A stretch of DNA of 64,000 nucleotides. Source: Pachypanchax playfairii (taxonomy: Eukaryota; Chordata; Actinopteri; Cyprinodontiformes; Aplocheilidae). Position 1 is the stretch's first letter; the number at the start of each line of letters is the position of its first letter. Below, piece by piece: positions 1 through 13,100 of this stretch. The stretch covers positions 1,284 to 65,283 of the forward strand of contig SSNP01000295.1 of the NCBI GenBank assembly GCA_006937955.1. The letters are read 5' to 3'. The position numbers and the translations under genes were made by a program. The notes under the pieces were generated by a model. It saw only the letters and a list, made by a program, of their open reading frames with translations, searched no databases and was not told the origin of the DNA.

Positions 1-600
1 ATCCTATAGTCAGGGTTAGCTTGGGTTCTCCTGAGCTTTCCCTTTAGTTATGCTGCTATAGGTTTAGACTGCCGGAGGACATACTGTCCACATGTCTTCA
101 CTCTGCTGTCTTTCTTTACTCTGGCTGCCTCTGAGGAGGGTGTATCTCACATAAACAAGGGATGAAATATTCCCACTAGAACCATCAAATTGTTATTGCT
201 TTTGATTGTTACTGCTGCCATTAACTGTTTCTCTGTTTATCTTTCTATAGACATGACGACTGGCCTAAATACATCTGTGTTTGTCTCTTTCCTGTCAGCT
301 CAGACCCCAGTCGGCTAAGGCAGAAGGCCGCCCATCCTGAGCCGGGTTCTGGTTCTGGTTCTGGTTCTGCTAGAGGTTTCTTCCTGTTAAAAGGGAGTCG
401 TTCCTTTCCACTGTCTCCAATCGTGCTGCTCAGGATGGAGGATTGTGCTGAAATAACAATTTAACCCAATCAGCTGGTTCTTTAGATAGAAAATGTTTTA
501 TTATTAATTGATTGATTTTTCTGTGAAGTGCCTTGAAATGACTTTGTCATGAACTGGCGCTTTATAAATAAATAAACTTAAACTTAAAATAAACTTTCTT
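1..600 (+). mobile_element. LINE-2-like element, 3'UTR and tail (5' cut by the window)
   Basis: Noncoding 3' part of an L2-type LINE, ending in GGCGCTTTATAAATAAATAA. The same sequence occurs in reverse at about 48300-47205, where it follows an L2 reverse-transcriptase C-terminus; this is what identifies it. It lies in an EML6 intron. Confidence 0.65.
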
Positions 601-601
601 A

Positions 602-712
602 GTGTCCAACCTGGACACATCAGTCTCTCCTTCCTTACTGTCCAACCTGGACACATCAGTCTCTCCTTCCTTAGTGTCCAACCTGGACACATCAGTCTCT
701 CCTTCCTGTCCT
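602..712 (+). repeat. 36-bp tandem repeat, three copies
   Basis: Three near-identical copies of a unit containing GTCCAACCTGGACACATCAG. The inverted GTCCAACCTGGAC inside each unit is a small hairpin. The open frames here are by-products of a unit divisible by three. Confidence 0.8.
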
Positions 713-715
713 AGA

Positions 716-960
716 TACCAACCCTTCCATCACTTTCTCATCACCAACATGTCCATTGAAGTCTGCTCCAATCAGCACTCTCTCACCTCTGGAGAAACTC
801 TGCATCACTTCATCTAACTCACATCCTACCTGTGGGACACGCCCACTGACATCTTGAAACACCTTCAGTTTCCAGCTTTAGACTCGTCCCTCTATCTGAG
901 ACTCTTTTCACCTCCAGAACGTTCTGAACAAACTCTTTCTAGATAATTCCTGCTCCATTC
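716..960 (-). mobile_element. Non-LTR retrotransposon endonuclease fragment (RTE-like)
   Basis: On the minus strand the sequence reads GERVLIGADFNGHVG, the NGH-type block of an APE endonuclease, with flanking text typical of fish RTE-like LINEs. It is interrupted and short, so it is a relic. Confidence 0.6.
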
Positions 961-1011
961 TTCTTCCTATCAGCACCATGATAGAACAGATTCAATCCTT
1001 CTCCTAGACTC

Positions 1012-1190
1012 CTGTCTTGATACCTGTCCATGTGGTCTCTGGACACACAGTCTGTCCACCTTCCTCCTCTTGGTCTTGATACCTATCCATGTGGTCTCTG
1101 GACACACAGTCTGTCCACCTTCCTCCTCTTGGTCTTGATATCTGTCCATCTGGTCTCTGGACACACAGTATGTCCACCTTCCTCCTCTGC
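1012..1190 (+). repeat. 59-bp tandem repeat, three copies
   Basis: Three copies of a unit containing GGTCTCTGGACACACAGT at a 59-bp period. It lies inside what appears to be the same RTE-like LINE relic, so it probably arose by local slippage of LINE sequence. Confidence 0.75.
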
Positions 1191-1722
1191 ATCTTGTCTC
1201 TAGTTTTCCTGTCATAGTCTCTACAGTCATAGTCCAACTCTCAGTCTGAGACTCTTGAGTTTCCTTTTGTCTCTCTGTCTAACACCTTCCTCCTCTCGTC
1301 CTTCTTTCACCCAGCAGTCCAGTTTCCATCAGCATCCTGCAGGTTAACAGACCTGATGGTGGTTGTTGTTAAACTGGATCTTAACTGATCTGGTATGGAG
1401 ATCAGACTCGGGACTTAAATCAGCTTTACCATGGATGTCCCTCCTGATAAAAAACCTCAACATTAATCAGAGCTTGGGACCGGCTTGTTGCCCACTTAGA
1501 CTGATTACATTCAAAATACATTAAAAAAAATAATTAAAAAAAATACATGTTCAATTTAAAATCCACTTGACACTGAAGAATAACAGCTGCAGTCTTATTG
1601 GAGCTCTGAACATTTTTTAAGTGTCTCTTGTCCGTCTGTGTTTAGTGTTTCCCAAACTATCTTAGTGAAGTCTTCCCTGTGTGCGTGTTTGTGTTCTTGG
1701 CTAGAGTTTTTATGTGTATTTA

Positions 1723-2290
1723 TGTGTTCTTACCTTCATAGTGGGTGAAAACAGGTCAACAACTTCTCTTTCAGTTTTAATCTCTCAAACTACGCAGGTG
1801 GAGATAAAACCCGAGTTCTCTCGAGTTCTAACGACCTGTATCTGTTTCATCATAACTCCTTTGTTCGTTAGTATTCATCAGCTCCTGCAGTTGAAACCAC
1901 GCCTAGCATGCTGCTAGCTAAAAGCTGTTAGCATAACGCCTAGCATGCTACTGGCTAAAAGCTGTTAGCATAAGACGTATCAAACAGGAAGTGAGAACGT
2001 CTGATGTTACCATGCGCAGCGGGGCAGGAAACAGTATACCTTGCTCTCATAGGCTAGTTTGTTAGCCAATCAGAGTCCAGCAAATTCACATAATGAATAT
2101 GAACAAGCTGCTGAGGAAGCAGCCTGACGGAAGGAGACAAATTTTAATGCAGACAGATTGAAAGGTCTGTTAATCAGTGTTTCCTGATGTTTTTTAATTA
2201 TAAAATGTTTCATATTACTGGTTAATACTTAAGAAATAACCACAAACTCATGAAATTTGTATGAAATGACTCTTTAACTCATAATGATCA
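1723..2290 (+). repeat. Dispersed repeat family R1, copy 1
   Basis: About 560 bp, also found at 5371-5640 and 13228-14550 on this strand. All copies keep GTTAGCCAATCAGAG (a CCAAT-box match) and the end GGTTAATACTTAAGAAATAA. I find no coding capacity and do not recognise the class. The tract 1500-1560 just upstream is simply A/T-rich. Confidence 0.7.
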
Positions 2291-2530
2291 TAAGATGAGC
2301 TGCAGATGTTGATCATGCAGCTGGTTTAACTGTTCATTAAAGTGACCGCAGTAGGAAAGAAACTGTTCTGGTGCCTGTTGGTCCTGGTCTGCAAGGTTCT
2401 GAGACACCTGCGAGAGGGAAGCAGATTAAAGAGAACCTAAGCTAACAGACAGAGTTTGTGTCTGATGGATTAAAAGTGGAAGCTGGTTCTACAGGAGAGG
2501 AGCCTGATAACTAAAAGCTCTGTCATGATG

Positions 2531-2830
2531 TAGATAAGGCCAGACTCAATCGCTGAAAACCCAGACAACACTGTGTTATGAAAAAAAGGGTTTATTTATA
2601 AGGACAGTGGGGAACAATAATAAACAGTGACTTGAACAGCGGGAGATAATCTGGAACAGAGCGAGGAGGCAGGTTAGAATCCAGGTGATAGATGATACGG
2701 GGAATGTGCAGACGTGATCCAGAATCCAGAGAAGCACAGAGAGGGGGAGCGGAGCCAGAGCTAGCTGAACCAAGGAGCACGATGATGAGAGGTCCGGTGG
2801 CGGGTGAGTGAATCCAGTGAGCGGGCAGGG
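2531..2830 (-). mobile_element. LTR-retrotransposon LTR fragment
   Basis: On the minus strand the segment is a C/T-rich promoter-like run ending in AATAAACCC and a GTCTGGGTTT tail, like fish Gypsy LTR 3' ends. It abuts the Tc1 relic directly. The segment 2290-2530 before it contains an L2 3'UTR piece but nothing else I recognise. Confidence 0.45.
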
Positions 2831-3930
2831 CTTGAATGAACAGAGTAGACTGAGCACTGTTCAAGCAATCATTCAGAAATGGAAGGAGTATGGCACAACT
2901 GTAAATCTACCAAGACAAGGCCATCCACCTAAACTCACAGTCCGAACAAGGAGAGCGCTGATCAGAAATACAGCCAAGAGGCCCATGGTGACTCTGGACG
3001 AGCTGCAGAGATCTACAGCTCAGGTGGGGGAATCTGTCCATAAGACAACTATTAGTCGTGCACTGCACAAAGTTGGTCTTTATGGAAGAGTGGCAAGAAG
3101 AAAGCCATTGTTAAAAGAAAACCATAAGAAGTCCCGTTTGCAGTTTGCCACAAACCATGTGGGGGACACAGCAAACATCTGGAAGAAGGTGTTCTGGTCA
3201 GATGAGACCAAAATACAAAACGCTGTGTGGCAGAAAACTAACACTGCACATGACTCTGAACACACCATCCCTACTGTCAAATATGGTGGAGGCAGCATCA
3301 TGATCTGGGGGTGCTTCTCTTCAGCAGGGACAGGGAAACTAGTCAGAGTTGATGGGAAGATGGATGGAGACAAATACAGGTCAATCTTGGAAGAAAACCT
3401 CTTGGAGTCTGTAAAAGACTTGAGACTGGGGCGGAGGTTCACCTTCCAGCAGGACAACGACCCTAAACATAAAGCCAGGACAACAGTGGAATGGTTTAAA
3501 ACAAAACATATCCATGTGTTAGAATGGCCCAGTCAAAGTCCAGATCTAAATCCAATCCAGAATCTGCTGTTCACAAACACTGTCCATCTAATCTGACTGA
3601 GCTGGAGCTGTTTTACAAAGAAGAATGGACAAGAATTTCTGTCTCTAGATGTGCAAAGCTGGTAGAGACACACCCTAAAAGACTGGCAGCTGGAATTGCA
3701 CCAAAAGGTGGTTCTACAAAGTTTTGACTCAGGGGGCTGAATAATTACACACACACCACTTTTCAGTTGTTTGGAATCATGTCTGATTTTCATTCTACTT
3801 CTCACGTGTAGACCACTTTGTATTGGTCTTTCATGTTGAATTCCAATAAAATTGATTCATGTTTGTGGCTGTAATGTGACAAAATGTGGAAAAGTTCAAG
3901 GGGGCGAATACTTTTACAAACCACTGTAAA
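2831..3930 (+). mobile_element. Tc1/mariner relic, 5' truncated, dead transposase
   Basis: The open frame 2808-3596 gives a Tc1 transposase lacking most of the N-terminal helix-turn-helix. The DDE catalytic signature is visible as WSDETK, QQDNDPKH and SPDLNPIQNL. The third acidic position, Glu in active Tc1 (NPIENL), is Gln here. A frameshift near 3560 moves the C-terminus (LTELELFYKEEW to GGSTKF) into another frame, open to 3727. The right terminal repeat is at about 3893-3930 (CGAATACTTTTACAAACCAC); no left terminal repeat is found. Confidence 0.9.
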
Positions 3931-4120
3931 TACATGAACTAAAGTTTCTACATCCCTTTGATTCAAAATGTTCCTAATTTTATCAACATTACGCAGGTGG
4001 AAGTAGGTCGTCATGGTAACATGTTTTATATGAGAACTAAAGGACATGTCCTGGTCAAAGATAACACCCAGGTTCTTTACCTTCTTGTTGGAGGATAAAT
4101 TAATGCACCTGAAGTAAATG
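3931..4120 (-). mobile_element. L2-like LINE reverse-transcriptase fragment
   Basis: The minus strand reads YFHLRNVDKIRNILNQRDVE followed by a decayed continuation, the segment upstream of the C-terminus of L2/CR1-type reverse transcriptases. It ends about 50 bp before the first EML6 exon. Confidence 0.6.
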
Positions 4121-4165
4121 AACAGGTAGATTTAACAGGATGTGATGAGTTTGTTGTGTTTTCAG

Positions 4166-7100
4166 GATATGACAGCGATGTAGCTCGGGAAAAGGAAATT
4201 GACTATATTGCCAAGATCTATTCAGTGAGCATCAGAAACATGTCAGGCGTGAAACCACACCTACAGCACAAAGAGCTTCCTGTGGAGGAGAGGTAACAGG
4301 ATCTACTTTTACACTAACGGATGAGTCCAGATTCAGTTTTTCATACATATCATTTCTACTACCAGGCCTCCTGTGAGCCGGGCTGCACCACTCCCTGACA
4401 AGCTGCTGAAGAACAATGTGACCAAGAAGAAGAAGGTGGTGGAGGTCAGCAGGTGACATCTGGTTGATGACAATCTGCAAACTCCTGACTTTCCTTCTGA
4501 CAGATGTATATAATTGTTTGAAGGAGCTGGTGTTGGAGCATGTTTTTGGCTACAGAGGCTTTGACTGTCGCAACAACTTGCATTATCTCAATGAAGGCAC
4601 TGATATCATCTTCCACTCTGCTGCAGCTGTGGTCATCCAGAACCTGTCTGCTGGTCTGTAAAACATTGACAGTTCTTCTCAGTAACTGTTGCTGTTGTTA
4701 ATCTCACTCTTCCTGTCCTGTTAGGAACACAGAGTTTCTACCTTGAGCACACCGATGATATCCTTTGTCTGACTGTCAATCAGCACCCCAAATACCAAAA
4801 CATCATCGCCACAGGACAGATTGGTGAGTCCAGCAGCAGAATTCTGATAGATGGATCTAACAGATCATCCTTACATGTACAGTAAAGTCAAGTTTATTTC
4901 TAGAGTACTTTAACAAACAGCATAACACCTGACCAAAGTGCTGTACAGCAAATCAAGAAATAAAGCAAAAATGAAAATACGACAACAAACAAATACTTAA
5001 AGAATAAAACCAGGAAGAAAAAGTACAATAAACGGACACTAAGAGCCTGAAGGTTTTGCACCAAAGGCGTGTTCCTAATTCGCAGGTGATCTACTAAGAC
5101 TCATTGCTCAATTGTTAACTGGTGCAAAAAGCAATATTCAAAGAGGAGCCGTTATTCTCCTGTCTGTCTGATATTAAGACTTGGATGGCTCTTAACTTTC
5201 TACATTTAAAGGAAAGGAAAACTGAAGTCATTGTGTTTGTGCTTCTAAAGGACCCCAACATTTCCTCTGATTTTATGGGACCCTTGCTTGTAAATGTACT
5301 TCCTCCACCAAGAGCCTCACTTTGACAGTACTTTTAAATTTGATAAACAAATCAGCTCTGCCTTAAAGCGAACAGGAAGACACGACGTCTGATGTTGCCA
5401 TGTGCAGCGGGGCAGGAAACAGTATACCTTGTTCTCATAGGCTAGTTTGTTAGCCAATCAGAGCCCAGCAAATTCAAATAATCAATATGAACGAGCTGCT
5501 GACGAAGCCTGACGGGAACCAGTCAAATATTAACCCAGACAGATTGAAAGGTCTGTTAATCAGTGTTTCCTGATGTTTTTAGAAATAAAATGTTTCATAT
5601 TACTGGTTAATACTTAAGAAATAACCACAAAGTCCTGAAATCTTTGTGTGAAATGGACTCTTTAAGGGTTTTAGTTAAAGTCAAGTCATACCTGTGCAGG
5701 AAGGATCTAGAAAGAGTGGTCCATGCTTTTATTACATCCCAGCTGGACTACTGTAACTTCCTGTATGTTGGTTTAGATCGTTCCTCTCTACATCGTCTCC
5801 AGCTGGTTCAGAACGCTGCTGCTCGTCTGCTGACTGGTTCCATAAAGAGAGACCACATCAGTCCAGTTCTCTGTTCTCTCCACTGGCTCTCAGTCGCTTT
5901 TAGGATTGATTTTAACATTTTACTGCTTGTTTTTAAGGTTCTTAACGGTACTGCACCTCCTTATCTGACAGAGCTTCTTAACCTTTACCAGCCCAGATCT
6001 CTGAGGTCAGCAGACCTGATGATTTTAGATGTTCCTAAATCCAGATTAAAAACTAAAGGAGAGAGGGTTTTTGCTGTAGCTGCACCCAGACTCCTCACAT
6101 CAGATTCTCCACAAGCTCAGGAACCTTTAAATCTGCTCTTAAAACCACCTCTTCTCATCGGCTTTTAACAAGGTTTAATTTGATTGTTTTATTAGTGAAG
6201 TGTTTTATGTATTTATGTATTTTAGAGCTTTTATTTTGTTATGTTGTTTTACGTCATCTCATTGAACAGCATTTTGGTCAACCTTGGTTGTTTTTAAATT
6301 TGCTTTATAAATAAACTTGACTTGATTCAACCTCCAGGTAACTCCGTCATTACCTTCATGATTATTGAAGTCCCTCAGAAAAATGACAGAATCACCAGAT
6401 GGTATCTGTCTAGTACATAATCCAGAGACTCTAAGAAAGATTGATAATCTCAATTGCTGTTGGGTACATACACAAACTAGAGTCAGAACCTTCAAAGGCA
6501 TTGGGATTATATCTGTATGACATCAAGGTCTGATGAAATGTTTCCAACAAATCTGGCAAGTGCTCATGAATATGATGCCAAAGGTAATAAAAATCTGAAT
6601 ATTTAATCTCTCTGATATCTTAGTTCATATATGTTTTCTCAAAAATGCCTAATAAAGGTCTTACTTGGACCAGTTTGGTTGACTTATAGAAAACTCAGAG
6701 GTTTTAAGAGAATATTTACGCTTGCCAGGAGGTCTTTCTGTCTGTCTGTAAGATAACTCAAAAACCTCTGGAGGAATGATCTGGATCCCTGTCTGGGATT
6801 CAGACAGTGATCCAGATTCTCCTCATGTTAATAACACGGGGGAACTAAGATGCTTGGTGGAGGTCTGTACTCTCAGAGTACTTTTCTAATTTGAAATGTG
6901 GCCCATGTTTCAGAACATTTTGGTTACTAACAGTACAGATGTTTTGCATCTAATGTAGCTAAATAACTGAACAGGGGTTTTTGGTTTTCTTGGGTCATGT
7001 CTGCTGTTTATTTATTGATATTTGTAACATTGATTTTTTTGTAATAATGCGTCAGTCTCAGGGGTGTGTCTAGTAAACTCCTGAAGTCAGATTGTTGTTT

Positions 7101-10100
7101 TCATTCATCACTAGCTGCTTTGCGGTACATTGCACATTTGTTTTTCTTTTTCACTGCTTCCTCATTGTCATCGTCTCACCTCCTCACCAGGTGACCTCTC
7201 TGACCTACCAGGTAAGTGTGCACTCACTTTCCTCACCATGGTCATTACTGAGTCATCCGCACACATGATTCTTTCAACAAAGTCTGCGTCACTGTGGCAA
7301 AAGTTTGGATAAAAAGAAATGACGACAATCGATGCGGAGCGCCGAGCTCACAGCACATATTTCATCCTCCCAGAGAGAAATCCATTTTAACAGACGGTCA
7401 GAGTCACGTGATTTTAGCAAACCTAACCCAGATGTGTCAGATGAGTGGCTTCCGTCTGGATCAACCGGGGGTGTCAATAAAACAAAGACACTTTTATGCC
7501 TGACGTGTCTCAGACAGTTTTCTCCATCTTTTGGTCAGAAACTGGAGTTTTTGGTGAAATCACCTCTTTTCTACAGCAGATTGTAAAAGAACAGTAAAAG
7601 CTAGAAACAAGCTGTTTTTTCCTGATGAAAGTAGAGAATGTACTCATAGTTTTGATAGTTTAGATGTTTATATAGTCATAAAGCACAATATTCTGTGGAT
7701 CTTCAAAAACAGTAAAAAATGTTCAAAAATGCTGCAGTGAAGGTCCTTCCTGTTCAGAAAACAGCTGCAGCTTATGAGTTAAACAGAACTGTGTTAGTTT
7801 ACTCATCAACATTTCCTACTAATGTACAAATTCAGAAACTTCAGCCACTGAGGTCCCTTAGGACCTGGACTACTGCTGGTTCTGTAGCTCTTCATCTCAC
7901 TTGATGACCACAACTCTTCAGATTCATGAAGATTCTATGTTTACCAGGAAGTGTACAACTTGTTGCTTTGGTTCTTTGCTTTCTGGATTGTGTTTCTTTG
8001 AATCAAGATGTGGCTCATGGCCTTTTAAATCCATGGTCTTGTCCCAAAGGCCTCGCTCCATCCATTCATGTATGGGACGCAATGACCAAGCAGACCCTTT
8101 CCATCCTGCGCTGTTCCCATGCTAAAGGGATTGGCTATGTTAACTTCAGTGCCACAGGCAAGCTGCTGCTCTCTGTGGGCGTAGAGCCTGAACACACCAT
8201 CACAGTGTGGAGGTGGCAGGATGGTAAGTTCATAAAACAACCATAAACCATCATGTCACTATAAAATACTAGCTGATCTTTGACCTTTCTGCTAGGCACT
8301 AAGGTGACCTGTAAAGGTGGTCATGCTGAGCGAATCTTTGCAGTGGAGTTCAGACCCGACTCAGACACCCAGTTTGTGTCTGTGGGAATCAAACATATCA
8401 AGTTCTGGACCCTGGTCGGAGGTTCACTCATGTATAAGAAAGGTGTCATCGGCTCAGTGGAGGACGGCCGGATGCAGACCATGCTGTCTGTCGCTTTTGG
8501 TGCTGTAAGAATTTTGGATATTTATTTCTAATGTTGTGAAGTTGTGCATGCATAAAGCTTCAGTTTTCATGAACATTTTGTAAATCAGTTGTTTTTTCAT
8601 TCAGAACAACTTGACATTCACTGGTGCGATCAATGGAGACGTGTATGTTTGGAGGGAACACTTCCTGGTTCGAGTTGTGGCTAAAGCACACAGTGGTCCA
8701 GTTTTCACCATGTACACCACTCTGAGGGATGGACTCATTGTTACTGGTGGGAAGGAACGACCGTGAGTACATGAAAATACCTTTTAACACAGGTTCTAGT
8801 CAGGGTTCTAGAGCTGTTGTTCAATCTGCTGATTAACAGACCTGCCACCTGATGGATCTGTCTTCAGGTGGTGAAACAGACAGATTTTGGCTTTTGGACG
8901 CTGTATTTGTTTTACTCTGGCCTTTCATTACATTCCCTCCTTCAAAAGACTAGACAGAATCTTCAACCCCTGAACTTCAGACTGATTGGGTTTATCTGGA
9001 TTCCCATTACTCTAACTGTTCTTCTCATCAGTCTGGAACCCAGCTGTTGGCCATGAAGCCTCCAAACCTGTCCAGGCCAGCCTCAGATTCCACTGACTGA
9101 AACTTGGTTTACAGATTTGCATGTCCAAGACTTAAAGTTCTGATGTGCAGGAGAAAGTCTGAGAGTTTGTTGGTGTTTTACAGGACCAAAGAGGGTGGTG
9201 CAGTGAAGCTTTGGGACCAGGAGATGAAGCGCTGCAGAGCCTTTCAGCTAGAAACTGGTCAGCCAGTAGAGAATGTGCGATCTGTCTGCCGAGGGAAGGT
9301 AAAACTGTGCACACTGCTTTTGATCTGGTGTTAAAGTTGTTGCCATAATGTTGAGCAGACAGCAGAATATCTGTGGAACCTTGTTTGTTTGCTTGTACTG
9401 GAGCAGTGAGACTTTCCAACATCTCGTTCTACTCAGGGTAAAATTCTAGTAGGAACTAAAGATGGAGAGATCATAGAAGTTGGAGAAAAGAATGCTGCGT
9501 CCAACACCATGATCAATGGACACACTCATGGACAGATCTGGGGTTTAGCAGTTCACCCTTTCAAAGATGTCTTCATCTCTGCCAGTGATGATGGGACGAT
9601 CCGGATTTGGGACCTGGCTGACAAGGTATTGAACTCCAATGGTTCCAATCTGGAGTCTTCAGCTTTCATGTAATCTAAAACATTAATTTAGTTTTCTGCA
9701 TTAGAAACTTCTGAATAAGGTGAGTTTGGGTCATCCAGCCAAGTGCGCATCGTATAGTCCCAATGGAGAAATGGTGTCCATTGGAATGGAGAACGGAGAG
9801 TTCATCATTCTGCTGGTCAACTCGCTCACCGTCTGGGGTAAAAAGAGGGACCGCAGCGTCACCATCCAGGATATCCGGTAGATTTTCTGTTTTTAACTGA
9901 TACCAGGAGTTATAGCTGGTCATCAGTATCAGGAGGTTCTCTGTTTGATACTCCTCAACATTGTGGGCTTCTTGTGGTCCAGGTTTAGTCCAGACAACCG
10001 GTTCTTGGCTGTGGGTTCAACTGATAGTGCTATTGATTTCTATGACCTTTCTCTTGGACCATCACTCAATCGAATTGGTTACTGCAAGGACATTCCCGGT

Positions 10101-13100
10101 TTTGTCATTCAGATTGACTTCTCTGCTGACAGCAAACACCTTCAGGTGATACGAGTCAAAACTTACTCAAAGTTGAGTTGTAGCACAGCTGTAGAGTTTT
10201 ATGTCTTCATTATTGTCTCAGGTATCCACCAGCACCTACACTCGTCAGGTCCATGAGGTTCCATCAGGGAAGATCGTCACAGAGCTGCCTGTCATTGAAA
10301 AGATTACCTGGGCAACCTGGACCAGGTGAGGCTGGATTCAGTATTGGGAACGTACTGTATAACCAGAGGTGCACATAAGTGGTCCACAGGTACACGCTCA
10401 AAATATGAAAGGTGTACCAGATGAAAAATTGGAACGCCCATTTGCGTACTTCAGTTTAGCTGAGCTGCATGAATTTTTACATTAATCAGAGGTGGTTCAT
10501 CATTCGTTTGTTTTGTTTGACTGACATCAGATCAGCTGATCTCTCCCGTTGATGTGCCGTTCTGCTGAGTGACGGATCAAAGTCATGAAGATACACGTTG
10601 TTTCCCATAAACTCAGTGTCAGTCTTCATTTCCACCGTGATAACAGTATCGTTAACCCCCCCGTTGCTGTTCGCTGGTCCAGGGTTACACCTCAAAGTCA
10701 CCACTGTCTGCTGTACAAGCACAGTTTACATGCCACACACACCCCCCACCCCCCAACCCCACCCCACCCCTACACTATAAAGGTTGACACATCAAGACAC
10801 ATATAAAAATGTGAGGACCAAGATAGAACCGGAACAAAAATATTATGTTCACCCCTGTGTAACAGATGATAAGCTGATGTTTCTAAAGGTAACTCTCCAC
10901 ACGCTGCATGTGATTGGTCAATACGTGTTTGATCCTTGTGTTCAAGCTGAGCAGAAGGGGCAGCAGACACAGAGCAGGAAACTTAGTGACTTTGTCACTA
11001 TTTCTAATGACTTTTCAGACCCACTTAGCAACTTGTTTTCTCTAGCTACATTTCAGGCCTGCTTTAGATCATTTATGTATAGCGTTGATATTTTAGAGAC
11101 CCAAGCTGCTCAGACCAGCTGCTCAGACCAGCTGCTCAGACCAGCTGCTCAGACCAGCTGCTCAGACCAGCTGCAAGGGGAGTCAGAAGCTGGGCTGTAT
11201 GCAGCAGCATTAATCACACACCTGTGGTGCATTCAATGAACGTTCGAATATATAACTATAATCGGATATAAAACTTATTACTAAAACACAGAAAATAAGA
11301 CATAAATGTATTTATTGGCAGTTGGCAAGCAACATTTGCTGCATACTAAATACTAAATATGGCCAATTTATTTTTACACAAAAGTACAAAAAATAAACAG
11401 AAAAAACTATATTCTATAAAAATTTTGTCCTCCTAAAATATCTCAGCAAAAATATTTTTTCAGAACTATAAATGTTGTTTAAAAGGTGTTGGATCTCCAG
11501 TTCCAGCTTGATATCTTGTTAATTTTAAACCAGTTTTCTCTCGTTTTAAGTGGTTCATTTTGAGCTGATTCTTTTACCTTTTACCTTGTCTGGAGAAAAC
11601 CCCCACATGCACAGGGAGAACATGCAAACTCTATGCTGAAAGGTCTCAGCCCGGATTCAAACCCAGGACCTTTTCACAGCAAGGCAACTGCTCTACCAAC
11701 TGCACCACCGTGCAGCCCCTCTTTTGAACCATGTTTCAGAAATTACTTTTACAATAAATGGCTGTGAAAAATGAGATAAATAATCCTAAACATTATTGAG
11801 GTTTGCATACATGCTCCTATTGAAATGAATAACTGACAGTTTGTCCTTTGATAGTAGTAGTTATCCACGATGGCAGAGAAGAAATGGTTGACTGGGTCTA
11901 TATCATGTTCTATATCAGTGTAATCAAGTGATTTGATCTTTAGTGGGTTTTGACATGAGAAAAGCTGTCTTGTTGTTTGTCAAGGTTAATGCAAACCAGT
12001 GTGTTACCTCATAGTCCAGATAGTGATAATGACTCGTATTTGTCCAGTTCCTTAGTATTCCTGATCAAGTCCACATTAGTATTCTCTGGAGTCCCATTCA
12101 GCTTGGTGAATATTTTACAGTTTGTTGTCCAGGTATTACTTTTATTTCCTTGTTTTATTAGATAGTGTGCTTTTTCAACTATATCAGCGTTATACTTTGT
12201 GAGATGCTCATTTATGAAGATGTTTTTTTCCTTTTATATTTTTTCCTTCCTTTATTGTGTGGTGTCTCTGGGGTTTTGGTTCATTTAGAGTGTTTTTTCC
12301 CCTTTTTATCCCATCTGTGGTTGTGTTTTTCTCTCCTGGCTTAGTTAAGGGTTTGTTTTAGGGTTAATTGTTCCCTCTGTCTTTTCTCCCAGGCCCTCTT
12401 CTATTTCTTTTGTCTGGCTCCTCTTCCTCATCTTGTCCTTCATCTGTTTCCTGTTCAGCTTTTATTTGGACAGCGTTGTACTTCCTGTTCTGCTTTGAGT
12501 TTGATATTGTCTGTGCTTCCTGTTCTCCCTGTGTCTCAGTGGTAGCTTGTTTTCCTCTCCCTCTCTTCTCCAGGTGTCTTGCGTTTGTGTTTATTGCCCT
12601 CCTTTGTGTTCATTTACTATAAAATCTGCATGTTTAGTTTGAGTCTTGGTCTGGTGCTCGTCGTTGTTCCTCGTGGTTCCCATGCCTGTCTCCTTACCCC
12701 TGCTCTTTGTGGATTTATAGCTCCTCTTCACTCCCTTCTCCCACAGTAAGTTTGTTTTCTGGTTTATTTACTTTGCTGCCACGTCAGCCTGTTTATTTAG
12801 TTATTTTAAATAAAGTACGTTTCAGTTTACGCTCCTGGCTCTAGTCTCCTGCATTTGGGTCCAGCTCACATAACACAAAATGTGACAAGACGTCTTGCCA
12901 ATTGCCTATAATTTCCTGCTGTTATTTGTTCCATTTACAAAACAGCATGTGAAACTGATTATCAGTCAGTGTTGCTTCCTAAGTGGACAGTTTGATTTCA
13001 CTGAAGTCTGGTTGGCTTGAAGTTTCATCATGTTCTTGATTTTTTGAGCAGTGTATTTGATTAGAATTATACACCTTAATGCTACATTAAATAATACATT

